In this document: positions 20,217 through 28,107 of the stretch, in pieces
How positions within the stretch are numbered: the first letter of the stretch is position 1
Layout of the letters: each line of letters opens with the position of its first letter
Source: Massilia putida
GTDB lineage: Bacteria > Pseudomonadota > Gammaproteobacteria > Burkholderiales > Burkholderiaceae_D
DNA: 64,000 bases
Assembly: GCF_001941825.1 (NCBI RefSeq)
Contig: NZ_CP019038.1
Span: 2,356,001 to 2,420,000, forward strand
Reading direction: 5' to 3'
The notes under the pieces: generated by a model
The model's database searches: none
The model's input: only the letters and a program-made list of their open reading frames with translations
What the model was told of the DNA's origin: nothing
Program-made: the position numbers and the translations under genes

Positions 20217-21301
20217 GCGGCCTCCTTCGCGACGATCGGCAGGGCCGCGTGGCGCGGCTTGACACGGTAGTGGATGAACAGGTCGGCCGCCAGCAGGTAG
20301 AACAGCAGCAGGCCCTGGAACAGGCCGGTGATGGCGGACGGCAGCTGCAGCTCGATCTGCGCCGTCTCGCCGCCGATGTACAGCAGCGACATCAGCAAAG
20401 AGGCCAGCAGCACGCCGACGGGATGCAGGCGGCCGACGTAGGCGACGATGATGGCGGCGAAGCCGTAGCCGGGCGACACCGAGGCCTGCAACTGGCCCAG
20501 CGGCCCCGCGACTTCGCCGACACCCGCCACGCCGGCCAGTGCGCCGCTCGTGAGAAAGGCGATCCACACGTTCTTCGGCTCGGAAAAGCCGGCGTACAGC
20601 GCGGCGGCCGGCGCCATGCCGGACGCCTGCATGCGGTAGCCCGCGAAACTGTGGCGGCAAAAGAACCAGGCGCCCGCGACCGCGGCCAGCGACAGCGGGA
20701 ACGCGGCATTCACGCGCAGGCCTTCCTTCAGCAGCGGCAGCATGGCGGCGTCGCCGAACATCTTCGATTGCGGGAAGTTGTAGCCGGCCGGATCGCGCAC
20801 GGGGCCATGCACGAGGTAGCCGAGGAACAGGTAGGCGACGTACACGAACATCAGCGACACCAGGATCTCGCTCGTATTGAAGCGCGTGCGCAGCAGCGCG
20901 GGCACGGCCGCCCACGCGGCGCCGCCCGCGGCGCCCGCCAGGATCATCAGCGGCAGCAGCCACGGGGCCTGGGTACCGTCGAAGTACAGCGCGACGCAGC
21001 CGGCGGCCACGGCGCCCATCGTCAACTGGCCGTCCGCGCCGATGTTGTGGACGTTGGCACGGAAGCCGATGGCGAGGCCGACGCCGCACAGGGTCAAGGG
21101 CGTGGTCTTGAGCAGCAATTCGCCAATGCCGTACATCGAGGTCAGCGGCTGGATAAAATAGACGTAGAACGCATGCAACGGCGCCTGTCCGAGGAACAGG
21201 AACAGCAGCGAGCCGGAGACGAGCATCGCGATGGCCGCAATGAGCGGCGACGACAGCATCATCGCGCGCGAGGGTTCGGGACGGGCTTCAAGCCGGGACA
21301 T
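20213..21301 (-). CDS. Nucleoside ABC transporter permease (BmpA-type system), first subunit
   Basis: 362-residue multi-spanning permease (NupB/YufP-like). Starts with a short cytoplasmic tail, then hydrophobic segments; the motif RANVHNIGADGQLTMGA and YRMQASGMAPAAA loop are characteristic. It overlaps the ATPase gene by 14 bp and the second permease by 4 bp, indicating coupled translation of the transporter. Confidence 0.9.
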   Translation of the reverse strand: MSRLEARPEPSRAMMLSSPLIAAIAMLVSGSLLFLFLGQAPLHAFYVYFIQPLTSMYGIGELLLKTTPLTLCGVGLAIGFRANVHNIGADGQLTMGAVAAGCVALYFDGTQAPWLLPLMILAGAAGGAAWAAVPALLRTRFNTSEILVSLMFVYVAYLFLGYLVHGPVRDPAGYNFPQSKMFGDAAMLPLLKEGLRVNAAFPLSLAAVAGAWFFCRHSFAGYRMQASGMAPAAALYAGFSEPKNVWIAFLTSGALAGVAGVGEVAGPLGQLQASVSPGYGFAAIIVAYVGRLHPVGVLLASLLMSLLYIGGETAQIELQLPSAITGLFQGLLLFYLLAADLFIHYRVKPRHAALPIVAKEAA

Positions 21302-22877
21302 GGACGACTCCTTGTGGTGCGAATGCCGCGGGAGAGGCTTCCTCGAAGTCTCCGCCCATCCAGCGGCCGATCTGGTTGACGCTGGTGGCGCTTGTCGCCA
21401 CGGCGGGCGACAGGCGGCCCTTGGCCAGCACGGCGATGCGGTCGCACATCATGAACAGCTCGTCGAGTTCTTCCGACACGACGAGCACCGCGACGCCCGC
21501 GTCGCGCAGGTCGATGATGGCCTGGCGGATCAGCATGGCGGCGCCGATGTCGACACCCCACGTGGGCTGCGCGACGACCATCACCCTGGGCGCCAGCCGG
21601 ATCTCGCGGCCGACGATGAATTTCTGCAGATTGCCGCCCGACAGGCTCGCGGCCACGGACTGCGTCCCGCCGCACTTGACCTTGAAGCGCTCGATGACGC
21701 CCGCCGCGAACGCGCGCACGGCGCCGCGCCGGATCACGCCGGCCCTGGCCATGCCGGCGTCCGGGTTCAGGTAGCCCGTCAGCAGCGCATTGTCGGCCAG
21801 CGACAGCGCGGGCACGGCGCCGCGGCCGAGCCGCTCTTCCGGCACGAAGCCCAGGCCCAGGCGGCGGCGCGCGGCGGCGGCCAGCCTGCCGGCGTCGCGC
21901 CCCAGTAAGCGGATGCTCGATGGCTTGGGCGCCAGCCGCTCGCCCGAGATGGCCTTCAACAGCTCCTGCTGGCCGTTGCCGGAGACGCCGGCCAGGCCGA
22001 CGATCTCGCCGGCGCGCAGCTCGAGCGAGATGCCGCGCAAGGCCGTGCCGAACGGGTCGTCGCTCGGCAGGTCCAGCGCAGCGAGCGCCATCAACACGTC
22101 GCCCGGCGCGCGCGGCGCGAGGCTGCACGTCGGCAGGTCGCCGCCGATCATCATTTCGGCCAGCGAATGCGCCGTCTCTGCGCGCGGGTTGGCGGTGCCG
22201 GCCACGCGGCCCGCGCGCAGCACGGTGGCGCGGTCGCACAGGGCCTGGATCTCGTCCAGCTTGTGGCTGATATACAGGATGCTGACGCCGTCGTCGCGCA
22301 GGCGGCGCAGCGACACGAACAGCTTCCGCACGGCGTCGGGCGTCAGCACGGACGTGGGCTCGTCCATGATCAGGAGACGCGGCGACTGCAGCAGGCAGCG
22401 CACGATCTCCACGCGCTGGCGCTCGCCCACGGACATGCTGTGCACGAGCCTGGCCGGGTCGAGCGGCAGCCCGTATTGTTCGGAGACGGCGCGGATGCGC
22501 GGCGCAAGCGTACCGGGCGTCGTCCTTTCGTCCAGCGCGAGCGCGATGTTCTCGGCCACCGTCAGCGTCTCGAACAGCGTGAAGTGCTGGAACACCATGC
22601 CGATGCCCAGCCGGCGCGCGGCCGACGGCGAATCGATGCGCACCTGCTTCCCTTCCCACATGATCTCGCCGGCGTCGGGCTTCGTGACGCCGTAGATCAT
22701 CTTCATGAGGGTGCTCTTGCCGGCGCCGTTCTCGCCCAGCACCGCGTGGATCTCGCCGGGCATGACCGTCAGGTCGACGTCCGCGTTGGCCACGACGGAC
22801 GGATAGATCTTGGAGATCCCGAGCAACCGCAGGCGCGGTTCGATCCGCGCTTCGGCGCCGATATGGGGATCGCTCAT
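21288..22877 (-). CDS. Nucleoside ABC transporter ATPase, tandem cassettes
   Basis: 529-residue ATP-binding subunit with two cassettes, like NupA/RbsA-type proteins. First cassette: Walker A GENGAGKST and signature MSVGERQRVEI with LLIMDEPTSVLTP. Second: degenerate Walker A GVSGNGQQELL and signature SLSGGNLQKFIVGRE. The start at 22877 (MSDPHIG) has GGAGTCAAG upstream. First gene of the leftward transporter operon, divergent from the GntR gene. Confidence 0.92.
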   Translation of the reverse strand: MSDPHIGAEARIEPRLRLLGISKIYPSVVANADVDLTVMPGEIHAVLGENGAGKSTLMKMIYGVTKPDAGEIMWEGKQVRIDSPSAARRLGIGMVFQHFTLFETLTVAENIALALDERTTPGTLAPRIRAVSEQYGLPLDPARLVHSMSVGERQRVEIVRCLLQSPRLLIMDEPTSVLTPDAVRKLFVSLRRLRDDGVSILYISHKLDEIQALCDRATVLRAGRVAGTANPRAETAHSLAEMMIGGDLPTCSLAPRAPGDVLMALAALDLPSDDPFGTALRGISLELRAGEIVGLAGVSGNGQQELLKAISGERLAPKPSSIRLLGRDAGRLAAAARRRLGLGFVPEERLGRGAVPALSLADNALLTGYLNPDAGMARAGVIRRGAVRAFAAGVIERFKVKCGGTQSVAASLSGGNLQKFIVGREIRLAPRVMVVAQPTWGVDIGAAMLIRQAIIDLRDAGVAVLVVSEELDELFMMCDRIAVLAKGRLSPAVATSATSVNQIGRWMGGDFEEASPAAFAPQGVVHVPA

Positions 22878-23106
22878 CTTGACTCCAATCGTTGTATACA
22901 AAACGAGGGTTGTCGTTTGCAATTTGCGTGCCCACGGCGTTGCGCACCGCGGAGCGCACGACTTGTATACGAAAACGCACCGTGTCGGCTCAGGGTCTCA
23001 CCGAAACAAGGCGCCTGCTTGCCCGCGATGCGAGCACGCGCGTGTGCACGATTCCTGCTTCATTTGTCGACGACGGCGGACACCCCGCCCCGACATGGAG
23101 ACCCGA
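22878..23106. promoter_or_regulatory. Divergent control region with two TTGTATAC operators
   Basis: Holds the perfect palindrome TTGTATACAA (22892-22901) and a near copy TTGTATACGA (22963-22972), centres 71 bp apart. Palindromes of the form TxGTATACxA are typical sites of GntR/FadR-type regulators, and a GntR gene lies directly to the right. The first site sits 15 bp upstream of the ATPase ATG. Operator assignment is inference from shape and context. Confidence 0.6.
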
Positions 23107-23817
23107 ATGACCGAGACCACCGCCGCGCCGGCCGCCCGCAAGCGCGGACTCACGGCCGTCGACGAGCGCATCTACCGCGCCGTCGTCAACGCCGTGATGA
23201 GCCACCGCCTGCCGCCCGGCACCCGCCTTGGCGAAGCGGATTTCTGCGAGCTGTACGGCGTGAGCCGCACCACCGTGCGCAAGGCCCTGCAGCGCCTCGC
23301 GCACGACCACATCATCGAACTGCGCCCGAACCGCGGCGCCGTCGTCGCCTCGCCCTCGCCGAAGGAAGCGCGCGACGTGTTCGCCGCGCGGCGCGCGCTG
23401 GAGCGCGAGATCGTGCCGCTCGTCGTCAAGCGCGCGACGCCCGCCTCGCTGCGCGCCATCCGCAGCGCGATCGAGGCCGAGGAAGCGGCGCGCCACGGGG
23501 CCGACCGCACCGCGTGGATCCGCCTCGGCGGCGAGTTCCACCTGCTGCTGGCGGCCCTTTCCGGCAACGCGGTGCTGGAGCGCTTCATGGCCGAACTGGT
23601 GTCGCGCTGCTCGCTGATCATCGCCCTGTACGAAAACCCGGGCGCCCCCATGTGCGGCAACCACGACCACCACGACCTGCTCACGCTGATCGAGAACGGC
23701 GACGCGGAGCTGGCCACGAGCCTCATCGAGCGCCACCTCGTCGAAATCGAAGCGCGCCTGCACCTGGGCGAACAGGATCGCAAGGTCAACCTCGCCGAAG
23801 CGCTGGGCGAGCGTTGA
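23107..23817 (+). CDS. GntR-family (FCD-type) transcriptional regulator
   Basis: 236 residues. N-terminal winged helix with LGEADFCELYGVSRTTVRKALQRL and a C-terminal all-helical FCD effector domain with the metal-ligand pattern GGEFHLLL and NHDHHDLL. Predicted repressor of the flanking transporter genes, perhaps released by a nucleoside or base. The start at 23107 has GGAG seven bases upstream; an in-frame ATG at 23094 has none. Divergent from the ATPase operon and co-directional with the porin, BMP protein and deaminase. Confidence 0.9.
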   Translation: MTETTAAPAARKRGLTAVDERIYRAVVNAVMSHRLPPGTRLGEADFCELYGVSRTTVRKALQRLAHDHIIELRPNRGAVVASPSPKEARDVFAARRALEREIVPLVVKRATPASLRAIRSAIEAEEAARHGADRTAWIRLGGEFHLLLAALSGNAVLERFMAELVSRCSLIIALYENPGAPMCGNHDHHDLLTLIENGDAELATSLIERHLVEIEARLHLGEQDRKVNLAEALGER

Positions 23818-23853
23818 AAGCCTGGCCCGCAACTTGCTAACGGATGAGATGGA

Positions 23854-23889
23854 GATTGCATCCGATCCCGCCCGCGATCGGATGCAATC
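23854..23889 (+). promoter_or_regulatory. Perfect 14-bp inverted repeat upstream of the porin gene
   Basis: GATTGCATCCGATC (23854-23867) and GATCGGATGCAATC (23876-23889) around an 8-base loop, 36 bp before the porin ATG. There is no T-run, so an operator, an mRNA 5' hairpin or a weak terminator after the GntR gene are all possible. Confidence 0.5.
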
Positions 23890-23925
23890 CACAACGTCGC
23901 CCACCCCAAACAATAAGGAAACTGC

Positions 23926-24780
23926 ATGAAGACGCCCCCGTTCCGCCTCGCCTTCCTCGCCCTGCTCGCCGCCTTCAGCGCCGGCGCCCACGCCGCCGAC
24001 TGGAGCGACACGTCGCTCAGCTGGCGCTACGGCACCAAGTTCTCCGAACCGTACAACGGCGAGGACATCACTAAGCACGTCATCAACTTTTCCAACGTCA
24101 GCGGGTACAAGTACGGCAAGAACTTCTTCAGTGTCGACTTCCTGTTCTCGGACTCGCACGACCCGTCCGCCGTGGGCGCGTCCAGCGGCGCGCACGAAGC
24201 GTATGCGCTGTATCGCCACACGCTCGACCTCGGCAAGGTCACGGGCGCCGACCTCGCGTTCGGTCCCGTGCGCGGCGTCGGCGTCACCGGCGGGTTCGAC
24301 GTCAACAGCAAGACGGACGCCGGCTACAACTCCAAGAAGCGCATGCTGGTGCTGGGTCCCACGCTGATGTTCGACGTGCCCGGCTTCCTCGACGTCAGCC
24401 TGCTCGCCCTGCGCGAGAGCAACGCACCATTCAACGGCTTCACCAGCGTCAGCACGCCGCGCTACACCTACAAGACGCACGCCATGCTGTCGGCCGCCTG
24501 GGGCATCCCGTTCACCCTGGGCGTGCCGCTGTCGTTCGAGGGCTACGCCAACTACATCGGCACCAAGGGCAGGAACGAATTCGGCGGCCCGACGGCCGTC
24601 GAGATCAACGTCGACATGCAGGTGATGTACGACCTGAGCCCGGCCATCGGCGCGGCCAAGAACACGCTCAAGCTGGGCCTCGAATACCAGTACTGGAAGA
24701 ACAAGTTCGGCAACCCGGAAAGCGTCGCACCGGGCGCCACCGCGAAGACCCCGATGGTCCGCGCCGAATACCACTTCTGA
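23926..24780 (+). CDS. Tsx-like nucleoside-channel outer membrane protein
   Basis: 284 residues with signal peptide (MKTPPFRLAF... ending AGAHA-AD). Alternating aromatic and polar beta-strands and a terminal phenylalanine (RAEYHF) indicate an outer-membrane beta-barrel. Features such as WSDTSLSWRYGTKFSEP, ITKHVINFSN and EYQYWKNKFG fit the Tsx/outer-envelope family. Placed between the GntR regulator and the BMP binding protein, so it is the likely outer-membrane entry step for nucleosides. Confidence 0.85.
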   Translation: MKTPPFRLAFLALLAAFSAGAHAADWSDTSLSWRYGTKFSEPYNGEDITKHVINFSNVSGYKYGKNFFSVDFLFSDSHDPSAVGASSGAHEAYALYRHTLDLGKVTGADLAFGPVRGVGVTGGFDVNSKTDAGYNSKKRMLVLGPTLMFDVPGFLDVSLLALRESNAPFNGFTSVSTPRYTYKTHAMLSAAWGIPFTLGVPLSFEGYANYIGTKGRNEFGGPTAVEINVDMQVMYDLSPAIGAAKNTLKLGLEYQYWKNKFGNPESVAPGATAKTPMVRAEYHF

Positions 24781-24812
24781 TCCATCCCACATTCCACCGA
24801 AAGAGGACCACC

Positions 24813-25883
24813 ATGAATCGCCGCAAGCTGCTTGCCCTTACCTTCCTGTCTTCCCTCGTCACACTGACCGCGCACGCGGCAGATCCGCTGAAGGTCGCCT
24901 TCGTCTACGTCGGCCCGGTGGGCGACGCCGGCTGGACCTATGCCCACGAACAGGGCCGCCAGGCCATGGAGAAGGCGCTGGCCGGCAAGGTCGTCACCAG
25001 CTATGTCGAGAACGTGCCGGAAGGCGCGGACGCCGAGCGCGTCATCCGCAAGCTGGCCGCCGACGGCAACAAGCTGATTTTCACCACGTCGTTCGGCTTC
25101 ATGAACCCGACGGAAAAGGTGGCCAAAGCCTTTCCGAACGTCGTGTTCGAGCACGCGACCGGCTTCAAGCTGGCCAAGAACATGGGGGTATATGAAACCC
25201 GCCAGTACGAGGGCACGTACCTGCAGGGCGTGATCGCGGCGAAGATGAGCAAGACCGGCACCATCGGCTTCGTCGGCTCGTTCCCCGTGCCCGAGGTGAT
25301 CCGCAACATCAACGCCTACACGCTCGGCGCGCAGAGCGTGAACCCGGCCATCAAGACGAAGGTCGTGTGGATCAACAGCTGGTACGACCCCGCCAAGGAA
25401 CGCCAGGCCGCCGAGACCCTGATCGCACAAGGCGCCGACGTCCTCACGCAGAACACGGACTCGCCCGCCACGCTGCAGGTCGCGCAGGAAAAAGGAAAAT
25501 ATGCATTCGGCTGGGATTCCGACATGGTCAAGTTCGCGCCCAAGGCCCACCTGACGGCGACGACGAATTCGTGGGGCGACTTCTACACCCGCACCGCCCA
25601 GGCCGTGATGGCCGGCACGTGGAAAAGTGCCGAGGTACGCGGCGGCCTGAAGGAAGGCATGGTCAAGATGTCGCCGCTGAACGCCGCGATCCCCGCCGAC
25701 GCGGCCAAGCTCTTCGAGGGGAAGAAAGCCGCGCTCATCGGCGGGGAGATCAAGCCGTTCCAGGGACCGTTGAAGGACCAGTCAGGCGCCGTCAAAGTGG
25801 CGAAAGGCAGCGAGATGTCGCTGGCCGACCTGAAGGGCATGAACTGGTACGTGCAGGGTGTCGAGGGCACGATTCCGAAATGA
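24813..25883 (+). CDS. BMP-family nucleoside-binding periplasmic protein
   Basis: 356 residues. Cleavable signal peptide ending TAHA-AD without a lipobox cysteine. The mature start LKVAFVYVGPVGDAGWTYAHEQG and later FGWDSDM and TNSWGDFY are typical of the PnrA/BMP family of nucleoside receptors. AAGAGGA precedes the ATG. The stop overlaps the deaminase start. Partner membrane subunits are in the divergent operon. Confidence 0.92.
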   Translation: MNRRKLLALTFLSSLVTLTAHAADPLKVAFVYVGPVGDAGWTYAHEQGRQAMEKALAGKVVTSYVENVPEGADAERVIRKLAADGNKLIFTTSFGFMNPTEKVAKAFPNVVFEHATGFKLAKNMGVYETRQYEGTYLQGVIAAKMSKTGTIGFVGSFPVPEVIRNINAYTLGAQSVNPAIKTKVVWINSWYDPAKERQAAETLIAQGADVLTQNTDSPATLQVAQEKGKYAFGWDSDMVKFAPKAHLTATTNSWGDFYTRTAQAVMAGTWKSAEVRGGLKEGMVKMSPLNAAIPADAAKLFEGKKAALIGGEIKPFQGPLKDQSGAVKVAKGSEMSLADLKGMNWYVQGVEGTIPK

Positions 25884-26362
25884 CCGCCCCGACCTCGCAA
25901 GACCATGACTTCCTGACCCGCGTGTTCGCGCTGGCGCAGCGGTCGCGCGACGAGGGCCACCATCCGTTCGCCGCCATCGTCGTCGGCGCGGACGGCGCCG
26001 TCATCGCCGAGGCGATGAACGATTCGTCCACGGACCGCACGGCCCACGCCGAGATGAACGCGCTGCGCCAGGCGTCGCGCCGCTACGCGCCGGCCGAATT
26101 GGCCGGCGCCACGCTGTACAGCAACGCGGAACCGTGCGCGATGTGCGCCGGCGGCACGTACTGGAGCGGCGTCGGACGCGTCGTCTACGGCTTGTCCGAA
26201 ACGAGCCTGCTGGCGTTGACGGGGAGCGATCCGGAGAACCCGACGCTGTCGCTGCCTTGCCGCGACGTGTTCGCGCGGGGGCAGCGAACGACGGCGGTGA
26301 TCGGACCGTTACGGGAAGACGAGGCGAGAGCGGCGCACGCCGGATTCTGGCACAAGGACTGA
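25880..26362 (+). CDS. Nucleoside deaminase (CMP/dCMP deaminase fold)
   Basis: 160-residue zinc deaminase. Zinc ligands and proton shuttle are visible as HAE (56-58) and PCAMC (85-89). The family includes guanine, cytosine and adenosine deaminases; the exact substrate is not certain. The ATG overlaps the BMP stop (ATGA), so it is coupled to nucleoside uptake and probably acts on the imported base or nucleoside. Convergent with the glycosyltransferase gene, 10 bp away. Confidence 0.88.
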   Translation: MTAPTSQDHDFLTRVFALAQRSRDEGHHPFAAIVVGADGAVIAEAMNDSSTDRTAHAEMNALRQASRRYAPAELAGATLYSNAEPCAMCAGGTYWSGVGRVVYGLSETSLLALTGSDPENPTLSLPCRDVFARGQRTTAVIGPLREDEARAAHAGFWHKD

Positions 26363-26372
26363 AGCCGCCGCG

Positions 26373-27716
26373 TCACGTGCGGGCGAGGCCTTCGAGTGCA
26401 GCGCACATCGATGCCACGCCCGCCCCTTCCACGAACCGCCCCGCCACGGCGCGCGTCCGCTCGTCCAGTCCCGGCGCCGCCAGCAATGCGCCCAGCGCGC
26501 GTACGAGCCGGCGTTCGTTGAGCCGCGCCGCCGGCAGGCTCGCACCGACGCCCAATGCCGTCACGCGCGCCCCGTTGTCGAATTGGTCGTGCGCCAGCGG
26601 CACGACGAGCTGCGGCGTCCCCGCGCGCAACGCTTCCGCCGTCGTGCCGATGCCGCCGTGGTGGATCAACGCTGCCGCACGCGGCAGCAGCGCCCGCAGC
26701 GGGACGTATGCCTGCCACAGCATGGCCGGCGGCAGGTCGGCCGGCACCTGGTCGCGGTGCGGCGTGAGAAAGATGGCGCGCCGGCCCAGGCGTTCCACCG
26801 CTGCCCGCGCATGGCGGAAATACGCGGCCGCCTGCGTGTTGCCGGTGCCGTGCGTGAACACGAGCGGCGGCGTGCCGGCCTGCAGGAACGCGATCAACTC
26901 GGGCGCCAGGGGCGCGTCGGCGTTCGGGTCGGCGTTCGGGTCGAATAGCGGAAAATCGCCGCGCACCAGTGGCCGCGGCCAGTCCGGCTGCGTGGGCGCG
27001 AACCACGCCGGAAACAGTGTGAGCGACAGGTCGGGCACGGTCGCGATCCAGTCCATCAGCGTCTCGACAGGCGCGAGGCCGTGCGCGGTGCGCGCCGCGT
27101 TCACGTCGGCCAGCGCGACGGGATCGATGAAGCGCTTGCCCACCCAGCGCCAGAAAGCGCGCCGCGCCGCCAGCGGCACCCAGGCGGGCACGCGCCACGG
27201 CCCGATCATCAACGGGTCGTGCACCGTCATCAGGTTCGCCGGCGCCAGGTACGCGGCCGCGATCTTCACGCCGGGATGCACCGCGCGGCACAGGTCCGCC
27301 TCGGGCAGCGCGAGCGGATGCACGAGCAGCACGCAGCGCTCATGCGCCGGCAGCGCCTCGACGAAAGGAACGATGCACGCCATCGCGGGCCGCGTCGCGC
27401 GCCAGACGACGCCGAAGCCGCGCGTCGGGTGCCACAGGTCGGGGTCGTGCAGCACGGCCTCGTCGGCGGGCAGGCCCGTGAACGGCAGGCCGGTCGGGCG
27501 CATCCACGGGCCGTGCTGCTCGGGCGCGAGAAAGCTCACGCGGTGGCCGCGCGCGCGCAGCGCGCGCGCCAGCGCCAGGAAGGGGAACAGGTCGCCGGCC
27601 GAGCCGATCGTGACGACGACGTAGTGGACGGGTTCGATGTCAGAGGAACCGGTCGAGAATCTTCCGGCTGCCTTTGTCGATGGCGAACATGTCGCGGATG
27701 AGGAAGTGGATGCCAT
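26373..27716 (-). CDS. UDP-glycosyltransferase-like protein in cyanophycin locus
   Basis: GT-B glycosyltransferase of the macrolide/sterol-type family: N-terminal VTIGSAGDLFPFLALARAL with the GS-G start, and C-terminal donor-site LIHHGGIGTTAEALRAGTPQLV with DQFDNG. Up to 447 residues. The start is uncertain: the only usable in-frame start codon upstream of the conserved domain is ATG 27716, which overlaps the DUF1854 gene by 77 bp. A start just after the DUF1854 stop would need a non-standard codon such as ATC at 27638. Third gene of the exporter/DUF1854 operon. Acceptor substrate unknown. Confidence 0.8.
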   Translation of the reverse strand: MASTSSSATCSPSTKAAGRFSTGSSDIEPVHYVVVTIGSAGDLFPFLALARALRARGHRVSFLAPEQHGPWMRPTGLPFTGLPADEAVLHDPDLWHPTRGFGVVWRATRPAMACIVPFVEALPAHERCVLLVHPLALPEADLCRAVHPGVKIAAAYLAPANLMTVHDPLMIGPWRVPAWVPLAARRAFWRWVGKRFIDPVALADVNAARTAHGLAPVETLMDWIATVPDLSLTLFPAWFAPTQPDWPRPLVRGDFPLFDPNADPNADAPLAPELIAFLQAGTPPLVFTHGTGNTQAAAYFRHARAAVERLGRRAIFLTPHRDQVPADLPPAMLWQAYVPLRALLPRAAALIHHGGIGTTAEALRAGTPQLVVPLAHDQFDNGARVTALGVGASLPAARLNERRLVRALGALLAAPGLDERTRAVAGRFVEGAGVASMCAALEGLART

Positions 27717-28104
27717 GGCTGTCCGCGATCAGCAGGGAATACGCGCCGAGGCGGCGGATGTCTTCCTCCCCTTTCAGCACGAATTCCGTGTCGCCGCGGT
27801 CCGTCTTGACGGTCCAGGTGCACGGCGTCGCGAAGCTGGACACCGCCTTGATCGACTGGATCTCGGGCATGAATTCGCGGCCCTCGAGTTCTTCCGTCAC
27901 GAGTGTGCGGATGTCGGCCGGCATCGTCTCGAGGTCGTCGATCCACCCGACTTCCTTGCCACCGTCGCGCACGAGCGAAATGCCCTTCGTCGGGGCCTGC
28001 ACGGGGAACGAGCGCACCGGCGCCACGCCGACGAATTCCTCGCCCTCGCCATTCGTCAGTACCAGCTTGCCGAACGCATCCCGGCGTAAGTTAAAAGTGG
28101 TCAT
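27640..28104 (-). CDS. Cyanophycin-associated DUF1854 protein
   Basis: 154 residues, no signal or membrane segment, with conserved-looking APVRSFPVQAP and GWIDDLETMPADIRTLV. It matches the small DUF1854 protein that habitually lies beside cyanophycin synthetase genes and their exporter in betaproteobacteria. Starts 3 bp after the exporter stop, so co-transcribed. Function unknown; link to cyanophycin is from conserved neighbourhood. Confidence 0.82.
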   Translation of the reverse strand: MTTFNLRRDAFGKLVLTNGEGEEFVGVAPVRSFPVQAPTKGISLVRDGGKEVGWIDDLETMPADIRTLVTEELEGREFMPEIQSIKAVSSFATPCTWTVKTDRGDTEFVLKGEEDIRRLGAYSLLIADSHGIHFLIRDMFAIDKGSRKILDRFL

Positions 28105-28107
28105 CGT

